A stretch of 64,000 bases of DNA from NCBI GenBank assembly GCA_963573385.1, contig CAUYLG010041339.1:1-64000 (forward strand). Direction: 5' to 3'. This DNA comes from Cacajao melanocephalus (lineage: Eukaryota > Chordata > Mammalia > Primates > Pitheciidae). The notes beneath the pieces are model-generated. The model was not told the origin of the DNA. It worked only from the letters and a program-made list of their open reading frames with translations, and ran no database searches. Positions 1-16,498 of this stretch are shown in pieces; the first letter of the stretch is position 1, and every line of letters begins with the position of its first letter. A program made the position numbers and the translations under genes.

Positions 1-122
1 CAGCACTTCCGTCCCTGCTGAGGCAGGGAGGATCACTTGGGGCCAGGAGTTCGAGGGCAGCCTAGGCAACATGATAAGACTTCATCTCTATATTTTAAAA
101 ATAAAAAAATGAAAAAAAAAAT
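1..122 (+). repeat. Alu left-arm fragment, cut by window edge
   Basis: Alu left-monomer text (gaggatcacttgg...aggagttcgag...cagcctaggcaacat) with an A-rich end, FLAM- or AluJ-like. The 5' end is outside the window. Confidence 0.85.
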
Positions 123-549
123 AAGATGGATACATGGATGGACAGAGGGATGGAGTGATGGAGAGACAGGATAAAGCAAATATAGTAAAATGTGATTTGT
201 AGAATCTAGATAACGGACATATGTATGCTGACTACAATTCTTTCCACTTTGCCTTATGTTTGCAAACGTTTGTAATGATATTTTGGAAAAAAATAAAATT
301 GAAAGCAAGTCAAGAAGTCAATAATATGGGAATGGTTAAATAAATTACAGCACAGGCATTGGATCTGATTTTCTGAGGTTGGGAGGAGTAGTTGTTCAGA
401 TAACTTTGTCAGAACTGTGAAGTCACCCGTAACCCAACGCCGAGTGGAAGCGTCGGCCTGTGAGCAGTATGGAAATGTAGAAGGCTCCCGATGCTTTTTC
501 AGCTGCATACTCCTTGCTGAGACTACAGGCTTTAGAATGGAATAGACTC
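123..549. other. Unassigned intergenic sequence
   Basis: A short GATGGATG-like stretch at about 125-175, then unique-looking AT-rich sequence. No gene or clear repeat recognised. Confidence 0.5.
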
Positions 550-720
550 ATCTGGGTTCAAATCTGTCCTGCCACTCATCACCTGGATAAACTCCCCGTG
601 CCTCGTTTTGGTTCATCTGAGAAATAGAGACAGCAGCGTGTACCCCACAGCACTGCGGGGAAGATCAAATGAGTCGGTGCTCATGAAGGATGGTCCTAAA
701 TCAATGCCTGGTGCTGAAAG
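550..720 (+). repeat. MIR element
   Basis: Degenerate MIR: a Cys/Leu-type core (cctgccactcatcacctgg...ctcgttttg...tctgagaaatagagacagc) followed by a 'caatgcctggtgctg' tail. Confidence 0.65.
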
Positions 721-1049
721 CGCTCAGGAAGAGGGAGCTGCTGGTATTACTGAGGGCTTTCCAGGGTTCAGGACGAGGCCCCTCGTAATGAGGGATATAC
801 ACTGAGGGGTTGCTGATACACTGGCAGAAGCTTGCCCCAACAGCAAAAAGCTCTTACTCCCTTAGCTAACAAGTCACCATCTATTTTTTTAAGATGCTGC
901 AAGAAAAATAGACCGGATGGATGTACACTTAAAAAACTCACAGTGGCCAGGTTAAGCTGGTAAGATTTGACACACTTTTCTTTTCCCATCCCCATCTTAC
1001 AATTTGCCCGTTTGTTTGTCCATCCCCGCCCCAGCCTAACTCCCATACA

Positions 1050-1250
1050 TCCTTCAGAAAACAACTCACATAGCACCTCCTCAGGGAAGCTCCACCCTGA
1101 TCTGCCAGACTAGGCCAGTTCCCCTGTTACAGCCTCCCACAGAACTGGACACTTTGCCATTATATGTATGTGTGTTCAGTCGTTTGTTTAATGTGTCCCA
1201 TTAGATCCCCAGAGCCCAGCATAGTGTTCGAAGCATAGAATACTCTAAAA
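1050..1250 (+). repeat. L2 LINE 3' fragment
   Basis: Resembles the L2 3' end: 'cctcctcagggaagctccaccctga' and later 'agatccccagagcccagcatagtg'. An old, diverged copy. Confidence 0.6.
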
Positions 1251-1270
1251 AAATAACTTGTTGAAAATAA

Positions 1271-1490
1271 ATTCCAGACTGGGTACATTGGCTCACCAGC
1301 CTGAGCAACATAGGAGGACTCCATTATCTACAAGAAAATTAAAAATTAGCCAGACATGGTGGTACATTCCCGTAGTCTCAGCTACTAAGAAGGCTGAGAT
1401 GGAAGGACTGCTTGAACCCAGGAGGTAGAGGCCATAGTGAGCCATGATCATGCCGCTGCACTCTAGCCTGGGCAACAGATGAGATCCTGC
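1271..1490 (+). repeat. Alu (old, internally deleted)
   Basis: Alu body with part of the left arm missing ('ggctcacc' joins directly to 'agcctgagcaac'). The right arm is complete to 'gcctgggcaacagatgagatcc'. Diverged, AluJ-like, and followed by an expanded A-tail. Confidence 0.85.
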
Positions 1491-1614
1491 CAAGAAAGAA
1501 AAAGAAAAGAAAGAAAAGAAAGAAAGGAAAGAAAGAAAGAAAGGAAAGAAAGAAAGAAAGAAAGAGAAAGAAAAGAAAGAGAGAGAAAGAAAGAAAAAGA
1601 GAGAAAGAAGAAAG

Positions 1615-1657
<43 letters not shown>

Positions 1658-1705
1658 AAAGGCAGGGAGGGAGGGAAAGAAAAGAAAAAGAAAAAAAGCA
1701 ATGAA
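1491..1705. repeat. (GAAA)n microsatellite from Alu tail
   Basis: About 200 bp of GAAA/GGAAA/GAGAAA units directly at the end of an Alu: an all-purine plus strand grown from the poly(A) tail. Long open frames here are artefacts of the repeat. Confidence 0.95.
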
Positions 1706-2189
1706 AATGAATTCCAAGTGTTTGGGAAAGTGATTTCACTCTGTATATTGAAAAGTAAATAGGAAATTAGGAGGAGACAGAGAGTAATAAAACTGCATCC
1801 GCGCTTGTCCCAGGCAACATTACATAGCTCTTAACTATCAAAGACATATGGCAGTGCCTCATGTGGTTTCACTTTTTTTCTGGGAGAAATGTCAGGGTGC
1901 GGGGAAGGTGTGTAGCAGAATCCTCCTCAAACCCTACGCCCCACCCGCCAACCCTATGCCGTGCCTCCCTCTGCTTCTCACAGGCCCAGCCCCTCCCTGC
2001 TGACAGCTGGCCAAGTCCCAAGGATCCCCAGGTGTCTTGAGTCCTATTTTCTAGCAGAAGGGCTCAAGGCATCTGTGGCAGAGACCACAGGACCAACTAT
2101 TGTTGAGGACACAACCCACCACCATGGTCACGTGCTCAGAATCTGCACGTGTGAGACAGCAGCGCTGCGGCGTTCTTAGAGGCCATCTC
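1706..2189. other. Unassigned intergenic sequence
   Basis: Unique-looking sequence; no gene, promoter or named repeat recognised. Confidence 0.5.
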
Positions 2190-2330
2190 TAGTCCAACAC
2201 CCTTCCGTCCACTTCACAGACAGAGACACTGAGTCCCAGGTGTGGAAAGGGGCTTATCCAAAGTTGCACTGCTGTGCAAGGATGTAACGGGACAGGAGGC
2301 CATGCATGTGAATGCCCAGTCTTCTAACAG
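2190..2330 (+). repeat. MIR element
   Basis: MIR-like text: 'ccacttcacagacagagacactgagtcccag' and 'cttatccaaagttgcac'. Confidence 0.55.
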
Positions 2331-3089
2331 CCTAACTCGGAGAAAAGAAGGTACTGCATGAAATGTACTAAGTAGATGACGGGGCATCACCCAGATAGCT
2401 CCTCACCCATGGACCGAGGCGCTCAGTCCCACAGCTGACATAAGGGCTGCCTGTGATAACTCATCACTGAGTCCCTCTCCAGAAACCGCCTTCAGCCAGA
2501 GACAGTTACCTTGCCCAGGGTTATGTCTGGGTTCTGGGGGCAGCCCACAAGCAATGAATGGCCACTCGCTGGAGGGATATCAAATCCTGTCGGATCCGCT
2601 GGATCCACTGAGGCTGGTGCTGCAATTGCATCACAGCTCAACATCTCCGTCTTTCTGGTTCTGCCTCCCTCACCCCGCCCTGGTGGTGTTTCCAGAGCAC
2701 GCACCAATGAACCGCCTATACGCAAATCTGTCTCAGCATCTGTTACCACGGAAACCCAACCAAAGGCGGTGCAGCCAGGGGCAGGAAGTGGTGAATCAGA
2801 GTGAATAAAATGGTTTCACCGAACACTGAGCACCTAGTGAACACCAGTCCCACCCTCGAAGATCCCCAGTGGAAGTAAATGCATCCGTGGAATCTGCCTG
2901 CAAAGGGAGACCGTCTGAGGGCCCACCCTGCTTTCTTCTGAGCAAACAGCCAGGGCTACTTGGGGCCCTCAAGCACTCTTTTCTTCATCCTCAAGCCTGT
3001 ATGTCTGTGATGGTTGCTGTGTCAGCACAGGGGAATGGTCTGCTTAGGAGACCTGGCGTGTCCTCTGAATACGTACACGCCATTCGGGT
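2331..3089. other. Unassigned intergenic sequence
   Basis: No gene or repeat family recognised. Open frames of 80-97 codons on both strands look like chance frames. Confidence 0.5.
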
Positions 3090-3235
3090 CATTTCACAAA
3101 CTTTATCTTAGTTATTGTTTCTGCCTTCCTGTGAGGGAAGAATTTACGACCACTGTTTTGCAAAGGAGGAAAGTGAGCCTTTGAATAGCTTTTCCAAGAT
3201 CAAGGAGCCTGTTACCTTCAGACCCAAGACTCCAT
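3090..3235 (+). repeat. MIR element
   Basis: Degenerate MIR: 'gcaaaggaggaaagtgagcctttgaatagcttttccaagatcaagg' aligns to the MIR core downstream half. Confidence 0.55.
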
Positions 3236-5788
3236 CCCAGGTGGCCACGCCCCACGGCCCAGGGTCTTATTCCTACACCCCACTGCCTTTCTTCACACTT
3301 CAGCGGATGCCTTCGCGGAACCTAAGCAAGTGGACGCCAGGGTTCTAGCCATATCCTTCTGTAGCTGGAAAAGTCAGAATAGGCCTTTGACTCACTTCCT
3401 TCTCCTTTTTAAGGAAAACCGTGTGTTTACTCTCTTATGCCAAAGTTGCAACAGAGCTGAAGTTTCGCCAGGGTTAACTTTAAAAGTTGGGCAGAAGGTT
3501 AAAACCCTTTGCCCTGATGCCTGTTTATATTTCCAGAGCAAAAGAAGAAGATTGTAATAAGAAATGCTCTCGTCTGTTGGGCTGTACCTGCAGGAAGGCA
3601 GGGGGTCTGGATGGAGGCCCCTCCCAGTTCTCAGATCTGCTCCAGAGACCCACGCTCAGTTCTTCTCCTGGAGCTGAGCAGCACCCTCTTCTGTTCTACT
3701 TTGCTGAAACTGGAGCAGAGCTGATGGAGACCCTGACAGCTACAGCATTTTAGACATTGATGCCTCTGCCCCTTGAAGAGGAAGCCAGGGCACATGGAAA
3801 GCCGCTGCCCTGGGTGGCTTCACTCTCACCCGCTGTGGGGGTCCTGCAATCCCCTTCACCTCTCTGCCAAGCACATGGTGAGCACTCAGCCAGCCTCTGC
3901 AAAGACAGGCACTGTGTCCTATTGCACCACACACGTGTGCACACGCACACTCTCACATACTCACTCATATACTACATACTGTGACCAAAACCATACTTCC
4001 ATTCCTCTGGGAGGATGTCAGGAAGAGTCCACCCCTCCATCCCAACCTGCCCATGAATCCCTTGGGATAGAAGGAGCTCCACTCACCGTTCTGCCTTCTC
4101 AGGAAAACTCTCTTCTGCAAACTCATCACACAGGGTTTTGAGGGAGGGAGAGCGAGCTGGGAAAAGTTTCTCCAAACCAGGATCAGGGTTCCATGGGAGG
4201 ATCGATGGCAGCTCCTCGGCGGGGAGTATTTGAATATGAGTTAAAACTACAAAGTAACTCCTCGTTAGAACTGTTTTTTTCCTCGGCAGGGAGGGAGAAA
4301 AAAAAATCCCTTTCCCTCTGCCAGAAAATCTTTAACGTTTCACAACGGTCGCTTCCAACTCCTGCCCTCCTTGAGAAGCAAATGTGTATAAAGGCAATGT
4401 TATTTCACTGAATCAAGCCCTCAGATCATAAGCCTTTTCCTGTACCACAAACAGAAATGTAAAACCTCAAACTTTCCTTTGGACTTGGAGTCTGTTGTGA
4501 GAGGGCAGAAACAACCCTTTCTGAGGTCTAATGTATGGAAAATGTGCCGCACTGTTTAGATCATCCCAGGCACTTGAATCTCTGCCCCCCTCTTCCACTT
4601 TTTTTTAATGAGTTCTGGTGTGTTTATGTAATTGCATGGGACAAACACAACACCTAAAATCCTTGCCCAAAGTTGAAGTGATTCATTTTCTCCTTCACAC
4701 ACACCACACACAAACACAGTGCCTGTTTAATCCAAGTGAAAACGCCTTTCATAAAATCTGCAAAGAGCTTGCGCAGAGAGACCCATGGTGAATGCCGCCT
4801 GTGTCCCGAGAAGGGCAGTTGGGCTCGGGGGAAGGTGGAGGCTGACTTTAATCAAGACAAACAGAAGGGCTCTGACTCCTGCCATGTCGGGACAAAAAGG
4901 GGATAAAAGAAAAAAGGGACATGGGCCCTGGGTAACGGTGCTATAAAACGTTTTCAGCCTTCTCTACCCAATTTCCTCTGCTTGCCCTCTCATACCAGGA
5001 CATTTTATTTTTGGATTTGGACAAGACGTACTATTATTTTAAATGACCAATTTGACCGCTGGGTTAAATAAATCCTTGGATCACCATTGGAAAGACCAAA
5101 GAAATATACAGTGAGTGGGCAAACAGAACTGAAAACTGAGAAAGTAATATCCACCCCTCTGTGGAAGAGTGTGACGATTTTGTGGACAGAGCGACGTGAG
5201 ACTGAATTGAAGGGAAAGCCTGCTCTGTGTGATAGAGAGAGAAAAACTTTCCAGGAAAGCAAGTGAGATGGATCCTGGTTATCTGTCACCAGCCAAGGGC
5301 CTCAGGTCTTTTTGGGATGGGCCCCCTGCCTTCGTGCCTCTGGCCTCAATATCACTACTACCACTCAGGGGTCCAAAGAGTCGTGGCCGCTGGCATCACT
5401 GTCACGCTGTTCAAGCCACTTCCAAGTCACTGTGACTCGCCTACTCCCTCTGCACCCCTCCCCAGCACACAAATGGACTTTCGATAATCATTTCTCAAGG
5501 CAGTGCTACAGGTTGCCAGAAAAACTCTGCTATCAGCACCTGGAGTCAGAATAGCTCCCTGAGAGATATCACCCCTGGGTGAGGGTGGGGACCCCACACT
5601 GGCCCTTCCCGGCCCTTCCTTATGCCGATTAATGAATGAACAGCCTGGGCTCTGAAACTGCAGGATGCTGCAGCTGTGCCATGAGCACTGTGAGGGCCAG
5701 AAACTGGCCTTGCATTTTAGTGGTAGCCAATGGCAGCGACGATACGCTACATAAATTCTGGGAACACTGCAGATACTAAGATGATATG
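3236..5788. other. Unassigned intergenic sequence, low repeat content
   Basis: About 2.5 kb without an obvious interspersed repeat, apart from short CA-rich bits near 3,930-3,970 and 4,695-4,725. No coding exon was recognised on either strand. It stands out as a repeat-poor island and could hold regulatory sequence. Confidence 0.45.
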
Positions 5789-7445
<1,657 letters not shown>

Positions 7446-10089
7446 TTGGATTTGTTTTTATTTTGTTTGTTTCTTTGATGCCAAAAGCTTGGCTTTGACT
7501 ACAAAGAGAAAAGCCTGGAGGACACAAAGCACAAAATTTATGTCATAAACCATGAACTTGGGAAGAACATGAGATGCTATGGGAGCAGCGTTTTTCTTAT
7601 CCAAAAGCAGATAAAAGTCGGCCCAGCTGAAGGGAGGGTGAGGTTCAAAGCCACAGGTTGGAGCCTGAGAGGGATTCTGCCCACTCTGCTCCCTTCCAAG
7701 GTTGGCACCAAGAGACGGGACCATAACACACTGGAGAAAAGAGCTCAGAGACCTGTGCCCACTCCCTGCCAGAGATTCTGGGAGAAAAGAGCCTCATTTG
7801 AGTGTGAGTCTACACAGAGTAGAAATATCCACCTGGGACATTTACACAAAGATTCTGGGACACTCTCCTGAGTCTTCCGTTGGGGGTAGTAGTATAGCCG
7901 AAAGTTTCCTGTGCCTCGAAGAGGTACCCAGAATTGTCTAGATGTGCCAGCTGCCCTAGGGAGCTCTTGACAGTTGGACGCAGAGGAAACAGGATGACCT
8001 TCATGGATCAGAGAACCAGATGCCTCGGCAGCCCATGTGATGAAGATGGAACCTCCCTGGACAAAGGACCATGTCTTTTGAGGTTAACATTTCCGAGTTG
8101 GCAGCAGCGTTGAAATTAAGCTAGAGCTGTGGGCCCGTGGCTTTTGGCCTCTTGGCTTAAGAATCACACGCACATGTGTCTCAGATGAAAGAGCCTTGAC
8201 ACTGACTTCTGAGTTTCTACCACCAGCCCCAGGAAGAGGCCCCAAAGCACCAGGCTTCTTTGCACAAGTCCTTCCTCTCTAGACTATGTCCCCCAACCTG
8301 GGAGAACGGGTGGGGATCAAATGGCACCATCCCAATTATAACCACAAATTAGAAAAGCTGGAATGGGTCTTGGGGGATTGGGGAAAAAACCACATTTGGG
8401 GAGGTCTTTTATTTCCTTCATTCTTTCTACGTGACCTCTTCCCATACACAAACCCAGGCCTTTGCCATCCCTCCCCTGCATACAAGGAGCTGAGGGAGCA
8501 GTTTTTTGTTATACCCAAGCATCTACAACAAAGAACGAAAGGTCCTGCCCCTTCCTAGTTAAACCACCTGGGGAGAGACATAACTTCAACCACCCATACA
8601 CGTTCCAATTTCTGTTCCCCTGTTGGCCGCTGGCTGCGCCCCCTCTAGCCGCACCTCTTACTGGCTCTCTAGCACTCAGAGCTTGTTGGTGTCCCCCACA
8701 CACTCAACCGTCCCTTAGACTGTGCTCCCTTCAGAGGACCGGGTCCCCTTCCTTAGCCAGTCCCTCTGCCCCCAGCCCCACAGGGCTATGGACACAGATG
8801 CTCCCAGTTGCTGCTGGGCCCTCCCTCCCCCGCCGTGAGCTGATTGTGACTGGGTTGCCAGGCAGGATGTTGGGGGGCTCGGAGAGCTTGGCAGGCGAGG
8901 TGCACAGCGACCCTCACTGCTGTGGGCATAGGACCTGCCGTGCCTGGAGTGAGCCCCGAGGCTTCCCAAGTCTCACGTATTGGCCTGGTGTGCCTAGCCT
9001 GCCTCCCACGGCTGCTGCCTGGCCTGGGCCTTCCCTGATGGACCTGGAGCCTGCCCTAAACCCTGCCCCTTGGCTGTGTGTTCCCTCTTGATTAGTGGCC
9101 TCTAGCGTAGAAACTGGACTGTACAGTCAGCCCCTACTTCATTCTCCCAAAGCCACAAGCTACAGCCCCTACCAGATTCAGCATAGGCCACTTCTGCGGG
9201 ACAGACAGCCCAAATCCAGTCCAACTGCACCACACCCTGTTATATAATGGATTCATATTGTTCCCAAGAGGCCAGACCCACAGCAGCCCCGGGACCAGTT
9301 CCCAAGGCTGACTTCCTCCCATTTCCCATTGCCTGGACCTCTGAGTTTCCAGATGATGCTGTCAAATCCCATTTAACACTTAAGGAGCTGAGCCATTGCC
9401 TGCCAGCATCGTCCCAAGATCACAAACCTTTAAGACTTGGCTTCTTCATTCTCCTTCGGGGCCTTGTGTAGCAAACGGGCTGCAACATCTTCCAGGTCCT
9501 GTCATCAGAAGAGCCAGCATTGTCTCTCAAACCCTTGGCCACTTCCCACACATTCCCATGGAGAGCTGCCATACTGCCTGGAGTGACATGTGACAACTTA
9601 CATGACAGTGACCCCATGGGACATGGAGTGTCTCAGAAGATGCCAGTAAACTATCTTTCAGTCTGATGTGTGATCATTGTACTTCCAACTCCGCGGATGG
9701 TAAGGGCACCTAAACATCAGTGTTCTTGCTCCACCAGCTCATTCGTTTTACAATGTTCACTGCTTTCATGGTTTATTTTTGCACTCAGAACATTATAAAG
9801 ACAGACCACTATACTAATTTATGGACTTTTAAATGCTTTACCATTTTTCAACATTCATGTGAAGGACAAATTGAATCTCATTCAACTTTCAAAGAAGGGC
9901 AAAAAGCACAGGCTAGCTTTGCAACCTTGGAGATTTGGAAATCCCAGATCTCAGAAAAAAGTCCTGAAGTTCCATCCAGTAATCTGTAACAGTGCTACAA
10001 ACCACAAAATCTGCTTAACTATTAACTGCTTAACAATGATGGTCAATGCCCATACGCCTCACATGTTACAAAGAACGACTCTATCGCCA
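7446..10089. other. Unassigned intergenic sequence with a GC-rich patch
   Basis: No named repeat recognised over 2.6 kb. A GC-rich patch at about 8,600-9,090 contains a 209-codon plus-strand open frame (8462-9091) of low-complexity Pro/Ser/Leu composition, with no recognisable domain. About 55 bp near 8,015-8,070 resembles 6,960-7,015 (agatgcctcagcag / agatgcctcggcag ... cctggacaaagga). Confidence 0.4.
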
Positions 10090-10240
10090 GGACATTGTTT
10101 AATCCTCAGAGTCTCCCCATTGTTTGGACATGGAAATAGAGTTCCAGAGAGATTGGGACACTTGCTTGGGGTCACAGAATTAAGAAATGATGGAGGTAGG
10201 ACTTATACCCAATATTCTTATGTTAGGACCAGAAAACTAC
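10090..10240 (+). repeat. MIR element
   Basis: MIR downstream core: 'catggaaatagagttccagagagattgggacacttgcttggggtcacagaattaagaaatg'. Confidence 0.65.
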
Positions 10241-10517
10241 CAATGACAGGTTCTCAACCAAGAACTAAGCAGCTGCGTCAGGGAAAAGGACCTATCCCAC
10301 CTGTGTCCAGAAGGAAAGGCAACAATCTCTGGTATCCACTCCAAGCCTTGGTCAAACATCATCATGGAAACATGAAAATCTAGCTTGAAAAACTTAGGGA
10401 TGAGCCGATCTATGTGGTCTGCAAACTTTGAAGAGGACTATCTCTCTTTTTACAAATAACATCTCACATGAAACACCAATGACGAAAACAGATAAATGCG
10501 AAGTTGTTCTGGTTGAA

Positions 10518-10745
10518 GGCAAGATGGCGAAGATGATGATGATGATGGCAGTGGTCATGATGATATTGGTGGTGATGATAGTGATGGTGGTGGTAGTGAT
10601 GATGGCAATGATGGTGGCAGTGATGATGATGGTGATGATGGTAGTGGTGAAATTAGTGATGATTGTGATCATAATAGCGGTGATAATAGTGATGATGGCG
10701 GCAGTGATGATGGTGATGATAGTTACGGTGCTGATAGCAGCAACT
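10518..10745. repeat. (ATGGTG)n-type trinucleotide repeat
   Basis: About 225 bp of impure GAT/GGT/GTGAT units (gatgatgatgatggcagtggtcatgatg...). It translates as Met/Val runs on plus and Ile/Thr runs on minus, so the open frames here are not genes. Confidence 0.95.
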
Positions 10746-11030
10746 ATTTCCTGAGTGTTGACTCTGTGCCAGGCATTGTGCTAATCACCTCGCCTGTATT
10801 ACCTCTCTGAATTAAAGCAGGCTGTGGTTGGCGTCACATTGTAGAATGCCATCAAAGTTTGGTCATCTCCTCCAAACTAGACAAGAGCATGGAAGAAACC
10901 GACAAATATCAGTTGATACTTACGGCCACTATCTGGCTGACTGACTGTGGAGGTTCATCCAGACTGTCTGTCATAGTAAAAGGAAAAAGAAGTAAAGTGA
11001 CTCCAATACCAGCCCATACAGGGACCCAAG
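10746..11030. other. MIR-like scrap and unassigned sequence
   Basis: 10,746-10,810 resembles an old MIR/L2-like end ('gagtgttgactctgtgccaggcattgtgctaat'). The rest is unassigned. Confidence 0.45.
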
Positions 11031-11041
11031 AAGCACTAGGG

Positions 11042-11345
<304 letters not shown>

Positions 11346-11351
11346 CTAGGG

Positions 11352-12775
11352 AGCCAGAGAGTAACACATGGCACCCGAGAATGACTTGGGAACCAGAACT
11401 AACATGAAAGTCCTGGGGTACTCCCTGGGGCATCATATCTTTGCTCCTTGTTGAGGTGGAGATAGGCAGGTAATAAATACACCATTTGGAAGATTGGGCT
11501 CTGCTCTTCCTACCTTCAGTCAGATTGGTCATGCAGAAATTACTGAGTTGTTCTTGCTAGGAAAACCTGGAGGAGGCAGAGGCTTGGCTGGAATGCTGAG
11601 TGTTCCAGCTCATGCTGCCACAGAATGCTAAGCCAGCGGGGACAAAGGACTATTGTCTGAATTCCACCTCTCCAAGGGAAACTGAATGTGTTTGGATGGA
11701 TGTCAACCAGAAAGGGGCCAATGGTCCACCCAAGGCCAAATCTACTCACTGAGGCAGTTTAAAGTACAGAGAGTTAGCACAAAAGGCCAGCGCTCAGTTC
11801 TCAACGAAGGCCCCACCAGAGTCAAGCTGCAAAGATCAGATCTCAGCCCCATGTCCAAAAATGGTGACGGCAGAACAACGAACACAGTGTAGGGGCAGAC
11901 CAGACGACTTCAAGGCCAGGAGTGAGCTCGAGGGGAGAGAAGAACTCCAACAATGGGAACACAGACTAGACCTCACAGAGGGAATGACATTAGGTTTATC
12001 CTCAAAGGTATTTCCTGTCCCTCCAGGGTACCTTCCCAACGCCTTCCTGGTCATTTCACCCTTTTCCTTTACATCGACCACAGAGCCAAAAGAAATCAGT
12101 AGTGAGGCTGTCAAGCTCTGGAGGCTCCCCCACATCAGCACCACTATAGGCTTGAAGCTCACTTGGGTTACTCTCTCTCCACCATGTGCAGTGGACGCAG
12201 CCCCCCTGCTGACTCAGAACTCACTTGCGTTACTGGCTCCACGTCTGCATCATCTGCAGTGGTCACCACGTCTACTCCAACAGTCTCACTGTTTCTCTGG
12301 AGGCATTTTTCAGCTTTCCTCCTCCTTCTGCTGCTCCAGTGTCTGCCTCCTTCTTCCTCTGCCCCTGAAACCTTAGCCTGTTCCTGTCCTTGCCCTTATC
12401 AAGGTTCTCATTTGCAGCTGACACCCATCCTGCACTGCTGAGGAATCAAGGGAGAGGCCCACCTAGACCCCTGTGACTGAGCTCTCCTCCTTGGAGCCTC
12501 CTGTTGTCATCTTGTTGTTTTGACCAGTGCTACTACTGTCCATCAGCCATCCTCCTCCCACCCTGGTCCCGGAAAGGCTTGAGCCCAGATGCTGTGGTCA
12601 CTGTGCTTGGCCTCCAGGGTATTCACCATTCACTCACACACATGAAACTTCCCACTCATCTAATACCCAGAGAAGTTGTTATGGCCCCAGATCACATTGT
12701 TAGATGGTCACAGAACATGCTACCTGCATCTTTCCTCTCTTCCTGAGACCACACTGGTAACAACTGTCACAGAAT
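11352..12775. other. Unassigned intergenic sequence
   Basis: Unique-looking 1.4 kb. Open frames up to 171 codons on plus (11861-12376) have no recognisable domain, and no splice structure matches a known gene. Confidence 0.4.
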
Positions 12776-12777
12776 CA

Positions 12778-13098
<321 letters not shown>

Positions 13099-13661
13099 AA
13101 AGCTCAGATGCCATCTATGTGGTCCTCATTTCTCTGTTATATTAGATTTCAATTCTGTAACTAAAATGTACAACCTTCATTTCTTCCCAAGATGCATTCA
13201 GTAGTCAGCAAACAGCAACTGAATGGCTGCCGGGCTTCTGTCCTCAGAACTCTCTACTGGAGACTGACGGAGGCAAGTATGTTACAGTGGGGTGGTTTGG
13301 GGGATAAAGCTTAGCCCTGGGAGATGTGGACGCACAGAAGAAGGCACAGGCCCTGCTGAGTCAGGTCAGAGAAACTCTGGATAGATGGATGAGTTGACTC
13401 TGAAGCTTGAGTGAGTTGGCCAGATGGAACGGGGTGGTGGGCATGCTTGAGTCATGGGCATCAGTATGCACCATGGTACGGGGACCAGAAACAGGAGGAT
13501 GAGTCCAAGGAATCACAGTCCAATAGATCAAGAATATTTCTGAGCCCCTCATGTTTTCTCTACTAACATCATTACTAGATTCCCCATGACCCAGCCCAGA
13601 TAACTACAATCTATCCCTGACTTCTTCCTTATCTCAACTTTCAGCTCAAGTCCTGACAGTT
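13099..13661. other. Unassigned intergenic sequence
   Basis: No gene or repeat recognised. Confidence 0.45.
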
Positions 13662-13775
13662 ATATTTTCTTTCTCTTTCTTTCCTTTCTTTCTTCTTTCT
13701 TTCTTTATCTTTCTTTCCTTCCTTCCTTTCTCTCTCTTTCTCTTTCCTTCTTTCTTTTTTTTCCCTTTTTTTTAT
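13662..13775. repeat. (TTTC)n microsatellite
   Basis: TTTC/TTCC units at the tail side of a minus-strand Alu; an expanded Alu poly(A) tail read on the opposite strand. Confidence 0.93.
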
Positions 13776-14062
<287 letters not shown>

Positions 14063-14880
14063 CTGACACTTACATATTCTAAACATCGCTCAGCCCCACT
14101 GACTTCTCTGCCACTTCCTGGTTTAGGCTTTCATGCTATTCAGTCAGAGTAACCCAAGAGTCTCCTAATTTATCTACCTCTATCCAGTCTTACACTTCTC
14201 AAATTCATCCTCTCTCATAGCTGTAAAAATCTGACCTTTTGGCCAGGCACAGTGGCTCACACCTGTATCCCAACAGTTTAAGAGGCTGGGGTAGAAAGAT
14301 TGCTTGAGACCAGGAATTCAAGATCAGCCTGGGCAACATCGGAAGATCCTCTCTCAAGAAAGAAGAAGGTAGAAGAAGTGGAGGAGGGGGAGAAATCTGA
14401 CCTTTATATTTGCCACTGAACACTCCCCTGAGAGACTACGTAAACTAGCTGATAAAATTCAAATCTTCTGAACAAGGTATGCAAGCCTTTATATAACTAA
14501 GCCCTGTCTACTTGCTTCAAACGCCAGCCTCCAGCAAAGCTGAAATTGTGCTAATTGTCTGCTTCCACTGCTGTCTGTCCCCTCCCTTCCTTTACCTTTC
14601 TCACCCTTTGATTGTCAGCTCAGGGATCACCCTTCTAAAATTCTCCTTTGAATGCATCCCACCACCTATATATTTCATGCATCTTTCCCATGCTACTAAG
14701 GTTCTCTGCATATTTCTAATACTGGGCTTTCTCTACAATTATTTGTTGATATGTCCATCTTCTTCTCCACTGGGTTGTGAACAGATTAAGGGCAAAAAAC
14801 TAACTCTTATTCATCTTTGTGTTCCCTGATCTAACTCAGTGTCTGGTATACAGTGAAAACTCAAAATTGCCTAAACTAAT
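14063..14880 (+). repeat. L2 LINE 3' region, interrupted by an Alu monomer
   Basis: Old L2-like text, clearest at the end: 'ctccactgggttgtgaacagattaagggcaaaaaac...ttcccTGATctaactcagtgtctgg'. The copy is split by the Alu monomer at 14,240-14,392. Confidence 0.6.
14240..14392 (+). repeat. FLAM/Alu left monomer with target duplication
   Basis: Single Alu monomer with a GAAGAAGG-type tail. The direct repeat AAATCTGACCTTT lies on both sides (about 14,226 and 14,393). Confidence 0.9.
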
Positions 14881-16277
<1,397 letters not shown>

Positions 16278-16498
16278 ACGTCTCTTATTATGTACTTCAA
16301 AAAAAATTGCACTACGTTATTTTCCTACCAGCAGTGAATAAACTCGTCTTTCTCCTGATACCTTTCCATGCATGGAGCATTATCAATGAAATAATCCAAT
16401 GGAATAACACAAAGTTATTAAAAAATCGTTTCCAAAGACTATTTTACATAGTATGGGAAACTATTAATAACATAAATATAAAATTGTATTATTAAATA

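Noticed and set aside
8462..9091. 209-codon plus-strand open frame
   Set aside because: It lies in a GC-rich patch where stops are rare. The composition is Pro/Ser/Leu/Ala-rich with no domain, and a minus-strand frame overlaps it.
9859..10383. 174-codon plus-strand open frame
   Set aside because: It runs through a MIR element and has no recognisable motif.
10428..10754. Met/Val-rich open frame
   Set aside because: Product of the (ATGGTG)n repeat.
11861..12376. 171-codon plus-strand open frame
   Set aside because: No domain and no exon structure, and it is overlapped by a minus-strand frame. Chance is likely.
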